A DNA stretch of 11,689 nucleotides from Bondarzewia mesenterica. Taxonomy: Eukaryota > Basidiomycota > Agaricomycetes > Russulales > Bondarzewiaceae. Location of the stretch: assembly GCA_004802705.1 (NCBI GenBank), contig SGPL01000795.1:1-11689 (forward strand). Direction: 5' to 3'. Of this stretch, positions 1 to 9,700 are shown one piece after another. The stretch's first letter is position 1. The number at the start of each line of letters is the position of its first letter. Below the pieces are notes generated by a model that searched no databases, had not been told where the DNA came from, and saw only the letters and a program-made list of their open reading frames with translations. Both the position numbers and the translations under genes were made by a program.

Positions 1-2
1 TT

Positions 3-2299
3 ATTCCCTCAACTATTTCCAACGTTCCGCCTCCACCTCCGCCTCCACCCCCCTCCAAAGGCTGGGCAACGCCAACTTCGGGGCCCAATTCCGCACGCGC
101 TTCCATGCTTCTCGGTGCAAACCTGAATGTGCTACTATCTGCACGCAAAGACCTACCCGTGACACCGAGCACAAAGATGAAGCAGTTGCAATGGGACAAG
201 TTGCCGCAGCAGCAGGTCTCCAAGACGCTCTGGGACGACGAAGAGCCGTTAAAGGAGAAAGAAATGCTCGCGAAGCTGTCGAGTGACGGCATTTGGATGC
301 AGATGGAGGAAGATTTCAAAGCGAAGCAGCTTGTCATCAATCTCCTGGGTAAATATTTTGTTCCTGATATACGCATTGGGTTATGGCAGCTCATAAAGGT
401 CATGCCTGCAGCTCGACAAAGGCGCGCGGAGCTCAAGAGCGTGCTCGACTCACAAACAAAGAAGCGCGTCGGTGCGTGAGAAGCCAATGTTTATCTGTAA
501 CGCATCTCAATCCTGACGATTTTCGATTCGGCAGAGATCCTCATCCAGCGGGTCAAGAAGCTCGCGCCGGAAGAGGTCGCGCTGAAGATCAAGGAATTCG
601 ACCAGGATGTCTGCACGCAGGTCTTCCTGAGCGAATTGAAGCGCGTCGTGCCCACACCAGAACAGGTTCGTTTCCCATTTCTGTCACGTAATTATATCCC
701 GATATCTAGCTCTGTATCAATCTTAGGTCGGCAAGCTCAACGTCTACCGCAACGCCGATGCAGAAGAACTGGCTGGGCTGCACTCCGCGGATCGTCTGAT
801 GGTCAAGCTCATCCAGATTGATCGGTTGGGCCAGCGTATCGAGGGGATGTTGTATAAGATCTCCTTCGACGAACAGTGGGCGCTTCTTGACGATGTAATA
901 CTTTCGCCCTCTCACAGATGTATATAATTATTGACCGATGATATTTTTCTGTAGGGTGCGAGGAAGCTTTCGGAAGCTGGGAAGGCTTTGCTCGGTGCGG
1001 CTCATTTCAAGGAGTTGCTCAATGTAAGTCGGTGCCATCCTGTTTTGGAAGAGTTGTTATCTTCATATTCGTGTTTCCTAGCTCATTCTCTTGATTGGCA
1101 ATTATATGAATGGTACTGGTATCAAAGGAGGTGCGTTCGGTTTCCGAGTCAGCAGTATCAATAAAGTGAGCCGTGTCTTGGGTTTCATTTTGACTATTGC
1201 TGAACAACGTACCTCTCTTTATAAGCTGGTCGACACGAAATCTGTGAACAATACCACCTTGCTGCACTTCCTCGAGCGGACAGTTTCGAAACACTTCCCT
1301 CAAATGGAGGAGTTTTTGAATGAACTTACCAAACCTGCCGAAGCTTACCGAGGTATCAATTTTTACTTTTGTGCTGTTCTTTGATGTGCAGCTCAATGCT
1401 CGTATTTTCAGTCAACCTCGCCGAGGTTCGAAAGGGCCTGTCTGAACTCAGGGAAGGTCTGAACACTATACGGGCAGAACTTCGCGATCACTTCTCCGAG
1501 GTCGACCAGAACGACCGGTACTCGAAACAGTTGTGGGGCTTCCTTGGTAAGGCCACTCAAAGACTCGAGGACGTCGTGGACGACGTGAACAATGCGGACA
1601 CTACGTTCACGGAGGTCGTGAAGTACTTCGGAGAAGACGACAAGAATATGAAGTCTTCCGAGTTCTATGGCATCTTCAAGACCTTCATCACTTCATACCG
1701 GGTATGTGTTCCGGCTTTAGGCGCTTGATTATATGCGGCTGAGACTTCACGACCAGAAATGCCAACTGGATAACCGTACCGTCGCAGAGGAAAAACAGGC
1801 GGTGGAGAAGCGGAAACAGGCAGCGGAAGAGCTCAAACTCAATCGCGCCAAAGCACGAGAGGCCGCGAGCGCGCAGGAAGTCGAAGACACGTCTGTGCTC
1901 GACAACCTGCTGGAAAAGCTACGGAACGGGGACAGCGTGGGACGTCGGATGCGGCGAACACGAAACAACACTGGAGCGCGGCCATCAGAGCCGTTGTCGC
2001 TCGACACCGACACAATTATCGGAGGGGTGGGAAACAACACGGCAGACATCGCGCGGGATATGTTGGCGCAGCTCAAGTCGGGCGGGTTCGAGATGTTCGT
2101 GCCGACTTCGCCCACTATCAGCGCGTCGGCACCGCCCCCGACAACGAGACGACGGAGACTGCGTGCGGGGACGATGGCAGCGGAGTTGGCTGCAGAGCTC
2201 GAAGCAGTGGGAGAGATTGGAGAAGATTGGACACTATCACCGACTGGCTCGGCGCTGGAGATTATGGACACTATCGTTGGAGAGGACGCTGGGCAATGA
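3..2299 (+). CDS. Diaphanous-related formin, C-terminal part (FH1 end, FH2, DAD); 5' end outside window
   Basis: Formins nucleate and elongate unbranched actin filaments at sites of polarised growth and at the septum. I read nine exons: 3-348, 412-471, 535-665, 727-894, 955-1023, 1082-1165, 1226-1352, 1412-1701 and 1757-2299. Together they give 605 residues and a TGA at 2297-2299, and every junction keeps frame. Visible residues 9-17 are nine prolines, the end of the profilin-binding FH1 region. FH2 starts near residue 58 (KMKQLQWDKLP) and carries VLDSQTKKRV, then the signature GNYMNGTGIKGGAFGF at residues 264-279, followed by INKLVDTKS. After a basic coiled-coil-like stretch, residues 471-494 (SVLDNLLEKLRNG, then RRMRRTR) match the DAD motif that binds the N-terminal inhibitory domain of Rho-regulated formins. 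The GTPase-binding/FH3 half should lie upstream of the window. Introns are 55-63 nt; intron 6 ends in AAG rather than the more common CAG/TAG. It is probably the orthologue of yeast Bni1/Aspergillus SepA, since fungi usually carry one such gene, but I give no symbol. Confidence 0.93.
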
Positions 2300-2530
2300 T
2301 GACTATGCGCTGTCGACTATGATTTTCATTATGTTGTATCTGCTTATTCTACATGCACTGTCGTCGCTGTTGTTCTTGGGAGATAGAGAGTGGGTGTATG
2401 TTATTTATCCTCTATTTGCTCTCGTTAGGATTCAGGGCAAACAGCCCTCCCGACCACCTCTTGGCCTGTCTTTCAACTCAACCACGACCACGACCTCGCA
2501 TTTCTTTCATTTATTCCCTTCTCAATCAGC
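2300..2530 (+). promoter_or_regulatory. Intergenic: formin 3' end and presumed promoter/5' UTR of the PEBP-like gene
   Basis: No gene is seen here. The first half should hold the formin 3' UTR. The last ~90 nt before the ATG at 2531 are rich in C and T, including a small CCACGACCACGACC repeat near 2480 and a pyrimidine-rich run just before the start, as is common upstream of fungal genes. No clear TATA box or named operator was recognised. Confidence 0.3.
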
Positions 2531-3675
2531 ATGTTTGTCCCCGTCGCACTCGCACTCTCTTTTGCCTCGCTCGTTACGGCGCAATCCAATAATCCCGCCC
2601 TTCAAATACAGGCCATCCAAGCCCATTTCTCCAACGCCGGCCTAGTGCCGTCCCTCCTCTCGACTTTCAACCCGTCCGCCATCCTCAACCTCACCTACTC
2701 GGGCGTGGGTACCATCTCCCCCGGTCAACAACTCACCAAGGACCGTGCGTGTTGCGTGCTCTTCTCCGCATTTATTTGATTTAACGCGCATATAATTATC
2801 TCGCTCGCGTGTAGAGGTCTCCCCGACGCCCCAGCTCGCCATCACACCAGCCAATAGCACTGTCAAACTTGAGGGGAACTATACCCTCGTCATGGCTGAC
2901 GCTGATGTTGTCGGCACGGACGAGACCAAGGGACAGACCCGTCACTGGCTCGTCAACGGCGTCACCCTCACTGGTATGTGCTGTCCCGCGCGTGCCGCTA
3001 GCATCCATGCGCTGACCCATCCTTGCAACAGGTTCGTCCGCCCCTCTGAATGTGTCCACCGAGTCTGGGGTGGCCGTCACGTCCTATGCTGGGCCGGCTC
3101 CTGCGTCGGGCAGCGGTACTCACCGGTATGTTGCCTCTTATCCACTTCCTGGCCCTTAGAGTAAAATACATAGCTCACGGCGCCCCGCAGCTATGTCATC
3201 CTGCTCCTTCCTCAAAGCTCCAACTTCAGCCCTCCTCAAAACCTTTCCACGGCCGGCGTTGGCGTCTCTGTCTTCAACCTGGAGGACTACATCTCGGTAC
3301 GTATCCTCTCTCCCGTATCACCCATCACTGATCAAACCGCCGTCATTTCTAGAGCAGCAAATTGGGCGCTCCGATCGCTGTACGTGCCTTCTTTCGCCTA
3401 ATCCTTCACAACCCCTCTCATATTGACATGTGCTCATGTAGGGCACGTACATCGACGTTGAAGAAGGCACCGCGACCTCCACCCCGTCCGCCACTTCTGC
3501 CGTTGTGACCTCCACCCTGCCTGCCGCCCAATCTACTGGCTCTTCTTCTGCTTCGAGCAGCGGCACCAGCACCGCTCACACTACCAGCAGCACTCACAAC
3601 GCCGCCTTGGGCACGCAGCTCATCTGCACTCCCTTGGCCATGCTCGCTGCCGCATTTGGTGTCCTTGCCCTGTAA
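2531..3675 (+). CDS. Secreted PEBP-like (phosphatidylethanolamine-binding protein family) protein with probable GPI anchor
   Basis: The PEBP fold binds phospholipid head groups or inhibits proteases and kinases; the role of secreted fungal members is not established. Six exons (2531-2744, 2815-2973, 3032-3125, 3191-3296, 3353-3379, 3442-3675) join in frame to 277 residues. Residues 1-18 (MFVPVALALSFASLVTAQ) form a clear signal peptide, which supports this start. The family region is MADADVVGTD at 98-107, then TRHWLVNGVTL at 113-123, and the second conserved block GTHRYVILLLPQ at 153-164, which fits the family GxHRYV pattern. The classical DPD of block one reads DAD here, so ligand binding may differ. 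Several N-glycosylation sequons (NLT, NST, NYT, NVS) are present. The end is rich in Ser, Thr and Ala and finishes in a hydrophobic tail (LAMLAAAFGVLAL), as in GPI-anchored cell-surface proteins. Exon 5 is only 27 nt. The gene looks intact; TAA at 3673-3675. Confidence 0.85.
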
Positions 3676-3913
3676 ACGGGACGCTCTTAAGTGTGAACAA
3701 TTCTTTTTTCCTGTTCTGTGACTCGGCTGGACCTCATCGCTGTATCACACATGGACTTCTGCACCTATTTGTCTCTAATTCGAAGTAATTAATGAACAAG
3801 ATCCTAATGTTCACGCCGCTCCGCAAGGCATGAGAAGGAATAACAATATCAACGATTGAAGAATGGATCAACCAACAATGCGCGCGCTGAAGCGCCTCAA
3901 AACGTCCACGGAC
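3676..3913. other. Intergenic between convergent genes (3' UTRs)
   Basis: This stretch lies between the stop of the PEBP-like gene on the plus strand and the stop of the G-patch gene on the minus strand, so it should hold both 3' UTRs. It is moderately AT-rich, with no open frame resembling a protein, no repeat and no RNA gene that I could recognise. Confidence 0.5.
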
Positions 3914-4422
3914 TCAACTACCATACCGTTCCCTGGCCTGTTTTAAAGCGAAACGCTCAGTAAATGACTCACAAAACGACGCCAATACCGTCTTTCGCAT
4001 CGGGGATTAAGAGAGAGAAGACTCACCGCATCCTGTGCCATGTGCACATAACCCGCGTAGCCTTCTTGGTACTTCCCCACCTCCTTGCCCTTGCTAGCGC
4101 CCAACCCAGCGCCAGAAGCATACATGGCGGTCTGACTGTGTGCATTCTGGCTGTCAGTATCGCAGAATACACGAGAAATCCGAAACAAGCAAAGCGGCAC
4201 AAAAGTCGACCGCTTTAAGAGCAATATCGGCACTCACATGGGATCGACTCTGCCCTCGCCATCGGCGCCTAACCCGGTGCCCTCCGTCCACCCCATCATT
4301 TTCAACAGCTTGTTTCCAACATTAGTCTCGTCCTGTCCAGGATTGACCGGTGGCGGCGGCGGCGACGGGGGCGGGGGTGGGGCCTCCGCAAACCGTCGCG
4401 GTTTCCGCTTCTCCTCCGTCAT
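3914..4422 (-). CDS. G-patch domain protein, C-terminal fragment (splicing/RNA-binding factor type)
   Basis: G-patch domains are glycine-rich modules of RNA-processing proteins that often contact DEAH helicases. On the minus strand three exons (4422-4238, 4135-4027, 3937-3914) join in frame with introns of 102 and 89 nt. The product is about 106 residues if it starts at the ATG at 4422. It opens MTEEKRKPRRF, then a proline-rich linker, then the G-patch (NVGNKLLKMMGWTEGTGLG, DGEGRVDPIQ, GAGLGASKG), then GKYQEGYAGYVHMAQDA. The last mini-exon adds ARERYGS and a TGA, an ending I recall from fungal orthologues. The layout resembles the C-terminus of RBM5/RBM10- or SUA-type factors. Such proteins normally have hundreds of upstream residues, often with an RRM. 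The frame stays open upstream only to about 4443, where a stop occurs, and beyond ~4460 the other strand encodes a helicase. The gene therefore looks cut at its 5' end; the ATG at 4422 may not be a native start. Confidence 0.75.
4349..4382. repeat. Low-complexity GGC/G-rich tract coding a proline linker on the minus strand
   Basis: The plus strand is almost all G and C (GGTGGCGGCGGCGGCGAC, then GGGGGCGGGGG). Read on the minus strand it encodes two runs of five prolines, split by one serine, ahead of the G-patch domain. It is a simple-sequence tract inside the coding exon. Confidence 0.7.
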
Positions 4423-5553
4423 GAGCTTCTTCGTGACCCCGACTTATCTCGCCATGGTCTTGATCCATTGGTGAAAAATCCTGTGGTGCTGATGGTGACC
4501 CCATTGACTGATTTAGCACGCAGTCAGGTTTGTATTTCATATGATTCAATGGGCAATTTCACTTATCTGTTATGTCTAGGTGGAAGAGATGAAGAGAATG
4601 AGGGTATCTGCAGTCTCATTGGACAAAGAGACTATTGCAGAAGCAAAGAAGAGAGGTGAAGAGCTTCTACGAAATGTTCAGAGATGTCTCTATTCCATGG
4701 TGATAGTATCTCCGGAACGGCTCACCTCTCCCCAATTTGACAACATCCTACGCACTTCAACCTTCCGCAATAGCATCGTGCTTTATGTCATTGATGAAGC
4801 GCACATTGTCATTCCTTGGGGGTCAGATTTTCGGAAGGCTTACCTACAGATCTGCTGGGTGCGCGCACGCCTGCGTGCAGGCATTCCAGTACTTGCTATG
4901 ACGGCCACATCAAGCACGCGATCACAAGGGGACTTACTGCGGTTGCTGGGATTTCGAGCGGGCTCCTACAAGTCAATTCGTCGGACCTGCGAGCGACCAA
5001 ACATGCGAATTGTTTTTCGCATACTAACCCACACACTGAATGGAGCTTCATTTCCAGATATTGCTTGGGTGGCGAGTGGTCGCTGGAAAGTCCTCGTGTA
5101 TTGCCCTACAATTGATCTGGGATACCGAGTTGCATCATACCTGTGGCGCACACGGCCAAGCGGTGATGAGCGGTTTCGGAATATTCGGATGTACAACTCA
5201 CTCGTTTTCGACAAGGATAATGCGGAGACAATTCGCGCATTCCGCGAAGACTCCGACACGTTCATTATTGTGGCCACAGTCAAGTTTGGAATGGGTGTGG
5301 ACCTTCGAAAAGTCGATGCTTCCATCAATTTAGGCCTACCGGACTCTGCGGAAGCAATTCTGCAACAGAATGGGCGCGCGGGTCGTGACCCCAACACAAA
5401 AATTTCTGCAGGCTTTACTTACATTGAACCATCCATCGTGAAGTTGGTCGAGGAGGATGAGGATAACGACAATGGCTACGCATCAGATGGTGAGGTAATG
5501 ACAAGATCCTCTGCACGATCGAAGGATGCGAAGCGGAGTGCTCAAACGGTAAA

Positions 5554-5561
5554 GGGGGGGG
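5554..5561 (+). other. G8 homopolymer at the helicase frame break
   Basis: Eight consecutive G follow AAA. Upstream the helicase reads in the frame of 4580; downstream the matching protein resumes one frame later (the frame of 5589). Removing one G restores a continuous reading, so this is the likely site of a +1 slippage or of a homopolymer error. Confidence 0.7.
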
Positions 5562-6410
5562 AATGCCCGAGCAGTAGACGACCTGGCTTTGCTGGAGAAG
5601 GGAGCACGTACGCAACGGAAATGGACTGAGGACGTACTGCTGAGAGGTCTTGTCCAGTGTCACATCAATCAGAAGTGTCTTGTCGCCGAGTTCAACCGGA
5701 TCTTCGGCAGTCCTGGATTTGCTTCTCAGAAGACGTGCATCGAGGCAGACCGTAACTTACCGTGTTCGAGCTGCATGACCCATCTGCCACCTCCCCCACC
5801 TTCTGCCAGCTCATCTCCCACCCCTCCTGCCTCTTATCCCTTACCTTTTGATTGTGCAACACTGCCGACAGCCGTCACTCTGGATTCTGCTCAATCGACT
5901 GCCATGGATGCCGATGAAGAGGATAGCGCCGCACCCATGTATCGCAAGCTGACAAAGGCGATGATTGGCAAGGCCAACGAAGCTCTCGATAAGGTGTGCG
6001 AGGAGCTTTGGATGGAACAGGATGGTGCTCGGTTTGAACTCGGGCCTCCCACTTCCCTTATCCCTCTCCCTCTGCGACGTCAGGTCATCGCAAACTTTCA
6101 TACGATACGCACCTATGATCTACTAGCTGGACTCCTCTCGAATTGGGAGCACTTACCCACATACGGGCGTCGCCTCTTCGACGTCATTGGTCCAACCAAC
6201 GAGGCGTTCGATGTCGCACGAGCAGAGTCATGCCGACAAGCTAACGAGAGTCGGGCAAAGACGAGGCGTCAGAAGGCAAAACGTAAGTTGATCTACAACT
6301 CATGTTTCGTCGGGCTCACAATTGTATGCGTGCAACGCTTTGACAGGCAAAATTGATGCTGCCAAGGCTGCAGAAAGCCAGAGTGCATCAACGACATGTA
6401 CAGCGACTCG

Positions 6411-6459
6411 CACACCGTTGTCGTCGCCACATCGCACACCATTGTTGTCATCGCCACAT
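6411..6459 (+). repeat. Short tandem repeat in helicase tail (TPLSSPHR / TPLLSSPHG)
   Basis: Two near-copies of about 22-25 nt, ACACCGTTGTCGTCGCCACA and ACACCATTGTTGTCATCGCC, lie side by side. They encode TPLSSPHR and TPLLSSPHG in the last exon of the helicase gene. Confidence 0.6.
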
Positions 6460-6468
6460 GGGCCCCGC

Positions 6469-6655
6469 GCGATCGAGGTACCCACGTTGGCAGTGCGCGC
6501 AATCACCAACCACAATGCTCACGCTCACGCGGAGACAAGACTGATGGCACCGCTCTCACCAACATGCGAGCATAGCGTCAACACAACCTATGGACTCGGC
6601 CAGGCCATTGATCTGCCCACATCGGCAGTGCGAGCAATCACGGATGAGAATGCTC
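6469..6655 (+). repeat. Two direct 52-nt imperfect repeats (6469-6520 and 6604-6655)
   Basis: The copies start 135 nt apart and encode AIEVPTLAVRAITNHNA and AIDLPTSAVRAITDENA, identical at 12 of 17 residues. They lie in the Ser/Thr/Pro-rich tail of the helicase, followed by a basic segment (VRGRKRASS, ERRQRRKI) that could act in nuclear import or DNA binding. Confidence 0.7.
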
Positions 6656-6798
6656 TGCCCACTCCAGTCAGAGGCCGCAAGCGAGCATCCAGTGTATCGC
6701 ACACTGTTGGTGGCAATGAACGGCGCCAGCGCCGGAAGATATAAATGGTATGTTCATGGCTGCTGATTACTATAATCTAACTAATAAGGGTGGATGAT

Positions 6799-9700
6799 TT
6801 AGCTCGCCATGTTGATTTGTCCATCCACACACGCGAGCGGCAGGTGTAAGTAAGTCTCTGCATCGGCCTCCCAAGCTTTAGCTATGTTGATTTTTGCGTC
6901 ACGATTGTCCCTATCTCTTGTCGCGTTTGCAATCCATTCATCCATCTTTCCCTCTCGTGTGAGGAGGTTATACCCCAACGTCTGATCGTCTGAGATGTGG
7001 AACCCCCAGTCCCTGCCCTGGCGTCGCACATGAAGATCATGTTCGCGGCAAAGACGAATGACCTCGCGCAATTCGTTGTCCATGTGCGGCTCAACGTGAT
7101 TTGTACGGCATTCTTTGAGGTTGACATTGGCCTCCATCTCCTTGGTAAGGCGTATAAAGTGATGCACATGCATCGACAGGACTTCCCAGTACCAGTCATC
7201 ATCGAATTCTTTTCCTTTGTGCTGCGCTAACTCCTCAAGCCAGAAGTTAAAATGTTCTTGCATCAGATCCAGCTCGAGGAAGTGGCCAGGCTGGCCCTGT
7301 AAGTTGACCAGCCAGTTATTGAATAATGCCTCGCGGGTCACCTCCGGATAGTCATAAGTGATGTTGCAGTACATTTCGACCAGATAGGTGGTATAGTTTG
7401 TATTGCCTGCTCCCACAAAGGTGAAGATTAACAGCTTGATGACTTCCCAGGTCCGGCCAATATCTCCCAATGCGATGGCCTTGCAATATTCTAGGAACCA
7501 GATCCCATTGCGCATTAACATCATACAGTTGGCAAGCAGCCAATCACCATCAAACTGTTTGGGCGGCACTGTTTCACCATAGAACGGCTTGGCACTGTCG
7601 TTTGTTGGTGAGGGTATCGTGGTTGGCTGACCGGCAGTCCATGCAGGTCCTTCTGGTATGTCATCTAAATGTGCGTTTCTGGACGGCCGCAAGGCACGTA
7701 TGAATGACTTTGATCCACAATAGTGCCGTGATAACAGATCTGCGTCTTGAAGTAGGATTTGCAGAGAGGGCAGAGCATCAATTTCGGCGAGTCGGGCATA
7801 ATGTGCGATAAGGTCTTGTGTGCCTACATGCTGCCTAGACAGCATCGCGGTAAGCATCTGCATCTGCAACTCGTGCACTCCGAGAATTGACACTTACTCC
7901 CAACACTGTAAGATATGCCCATGGACAACAACCTGGATCAGTCGAGCATTGCCATAAAAATCTACCTTGGCCAGTCAGATGGTGTCGGACTACTGACCGC
8001 GCGGCCATGTATCCCAACGTTGAGGGATCAGTAGTTGTATGTCCCACTCCCCAGTGTGTGCGGCAAATCCGACTAAGGTCTGTCCATTTCGTATGCCAGA
8101 GTTCTAGAACGGGGCGCAAAAACCGGAAGGAGGTGAACGTTCCAAGCTGCGAACTCAGATATTTTTTGACGGTGTGCATGCCTTCAAAGGATTTACCATC
8201 ACCCGAGAAGAACACCAGCTGCTCGCCCAAATTTTCGTCATTGATACTCAGCTGCTCCAGAAAATCGGTAAGTGCTTCCTTCATTCCTTGCGTTGATACC
8301 TCGTTTGCTGAGTTCGTGCCCAACGGGTGAACCTTGGTATGCCGATTAGGGTTTATTTGATGCTTCCGTGTCTTCTCAGCAAAGAGCTTGGTGACTTCTG
8401 TTCGGTAGCCGGCCAGTGCAGGTACGTAGAATACCAAGGCATCAAGCCAATGGTACATCTGAACTCGTCGCAGATGTTCCCAGTCAATGTCCGCCAGAAT
8501 CGAATCGGCTGACAGTTCCGCACGACGTCCTTCGTGCAGGCGGTCTAATATCGGCTTGAGGTTGAATGCATCTGGTGCGCAATCCTCCATTTCTACTGCT
8601 GTTGCCCCTGTCCCTGTTATCATCTTGTTCTCCTTGCCAATGTAGTGGGTACGTTTGCGGGCATACACTTGGACATTATCGATGACCACCAACAGGTTTC
8701 GTCGCAATTCTGAGTTTTTGCACCAACTTTGGAATCTCTCGCGCTCGGCACTGGCCATTGTTACCAGTGCGTCTCGTACTGTAGTATAAGTGACACAGTC
8801 ACCTAACCGACTGCCGATGCGATACATAGACTGATGCGCCTGAGTTCCGAACATGGAAATTGCCCGACATATGGGAAAGTAATTTGTCCAGGAGTTTCTT
8901 GTGAATGCCAGCTCACTGATGATGCCGGTGAGAACCTTCACTTCTTTCAGTTCAGTCTACAGTGCAAAAACAAACAAACACTCACAATATCATTTGACCG
9001 ATAGATATCTTGCGTAGGACCTGGAGACTGCACAAAATGAGACAATATTGACCAGATGACAGGCGTCTTCATACGAAACTTGCTCGCCAGTTTTGCGATG
9101 GAGAATTTGTCGATAATATCCCATGAGATCAGTGGATCAGATGACGGTGAGCTCTTCTTCTTCCTTGGCTCAGATGAGGCCTGCTCTGATTGTCCCGTCA
9201 CTCTTGTGCCGTTGCTAGTGTCCATGCCATCAACTTGAGCTGAACCCTCTTGCTCACTTGAAGTGCTTGGCATGGACTGAACCGCATGATTCTCTGCCAC
9301 ACCAAGGAGAGTATGTGAAGTATCCGTCATTTCAGCATCCTCCTCCTCCACCATCATTGCGGAACTCATTGTCCCATTCTGCATGAGGGTGGTAGAATGC
9401 TCCAAGTCACGGTCCACAGAAGTGAGTACTACCTCTGTATCCAAGTCTGAAATGGGCCTAACGGAGGCATTATTATGTAGGGTGAGTTGTGCAATGGCCG
9501 GTTCGCCATCGATTTCGGGCAGTGCGCTCGCTCCATCCATCGTTGTAGAGACACCACTGGGAGCAACAATGGAGGATATACCTGAATGACCTGGATCTGT
9601 AGGTGGATTTGTGATTGGCATCTCGCAATTGCGAGTCGCACGGACACGAAGGCCAGCATCTTTTGAGCACAAGTAGGTAGCTTCTTCTTCAGTCGCTTGG

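Larger units (their letters stand above)
4468..6744 (+). pseudogene. RecQ-like ATP-dependent DNA helicase, 5' truncated and frameshifted
   Basis: RecQ helicases unwind DNA 3'-5' using ATP. Exon 1 (~4468-4527) carries KNPVVLMVTPLTDLARSQ (motif Ia region). A 52-nt intron (4528-4579) joins it to VEEMKRMRVSAVSLDKET. Later motifs: VIDEAHIVIPWGSDFR (motif II, DEAH at 4793-4804), VLAMTATSS (III), KVLVYCPTIDLGYRVASYL (IV), IIVATVKFGMGVDLR (V) and QQNGRAGRDP (VI, from 5363). The frame then shifts by one nucleotide at eight G (5554-5561); with seven G the reading would continue as VDDLALLEKGARTQRKWTED. Downstream come spaced cysteines (CHINQKC, then CIEADRNLPCSSC) like a RecQ-type zinc segment, a Pro/Ser-rich linker, and a C-terminal region. 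An intron at 6283-6346 leads to a repeat-bearing basic tail ending in TAA at 6742-6744. The Walker A motif, expected just before KNPVV, is absent: the DNA there is antisense to the G-patch gene. It is probably inactive unless the G8 run is a sequencing error, and even then the ATP-binding end is missing. Confidence 0.85.

Noticed and set aside
1747..2271. Long open minus-strand frame (174 codons) opposite the last formin exon
   Set aside because: It is antisense to a convincing coding exon with a DAD motif, is made mostly of Ser/Ala/Arg, and shows no domain. GC-rich coding exons often leave such open frames.
4238..4474. Plus-strand open frame of 78 codons just before the helicase, as a possible helicase N-terminus
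   Set aside because: It is antisense to the G-patch exon, is glycine-rich because of the proline linker, and contains no Walker A motif.
6882..7703. Open frames on both strands overlapping the DUF6589 C-terminal exon
   Set aside because: The minus-strand frame ending at 6799 carries recognisable family blocks; the others are shadows without motifs.
8957..8985. 29-nt intron between the first two DUF6589 exons (acceptor CTGTAG)
   Set aside because: Shorter than known spliceosomal introns in fungi. The in-frame AAG acceptor at 8936 gives a normal 50-nt intron, so I prefer it, though only RNA data would settle it.
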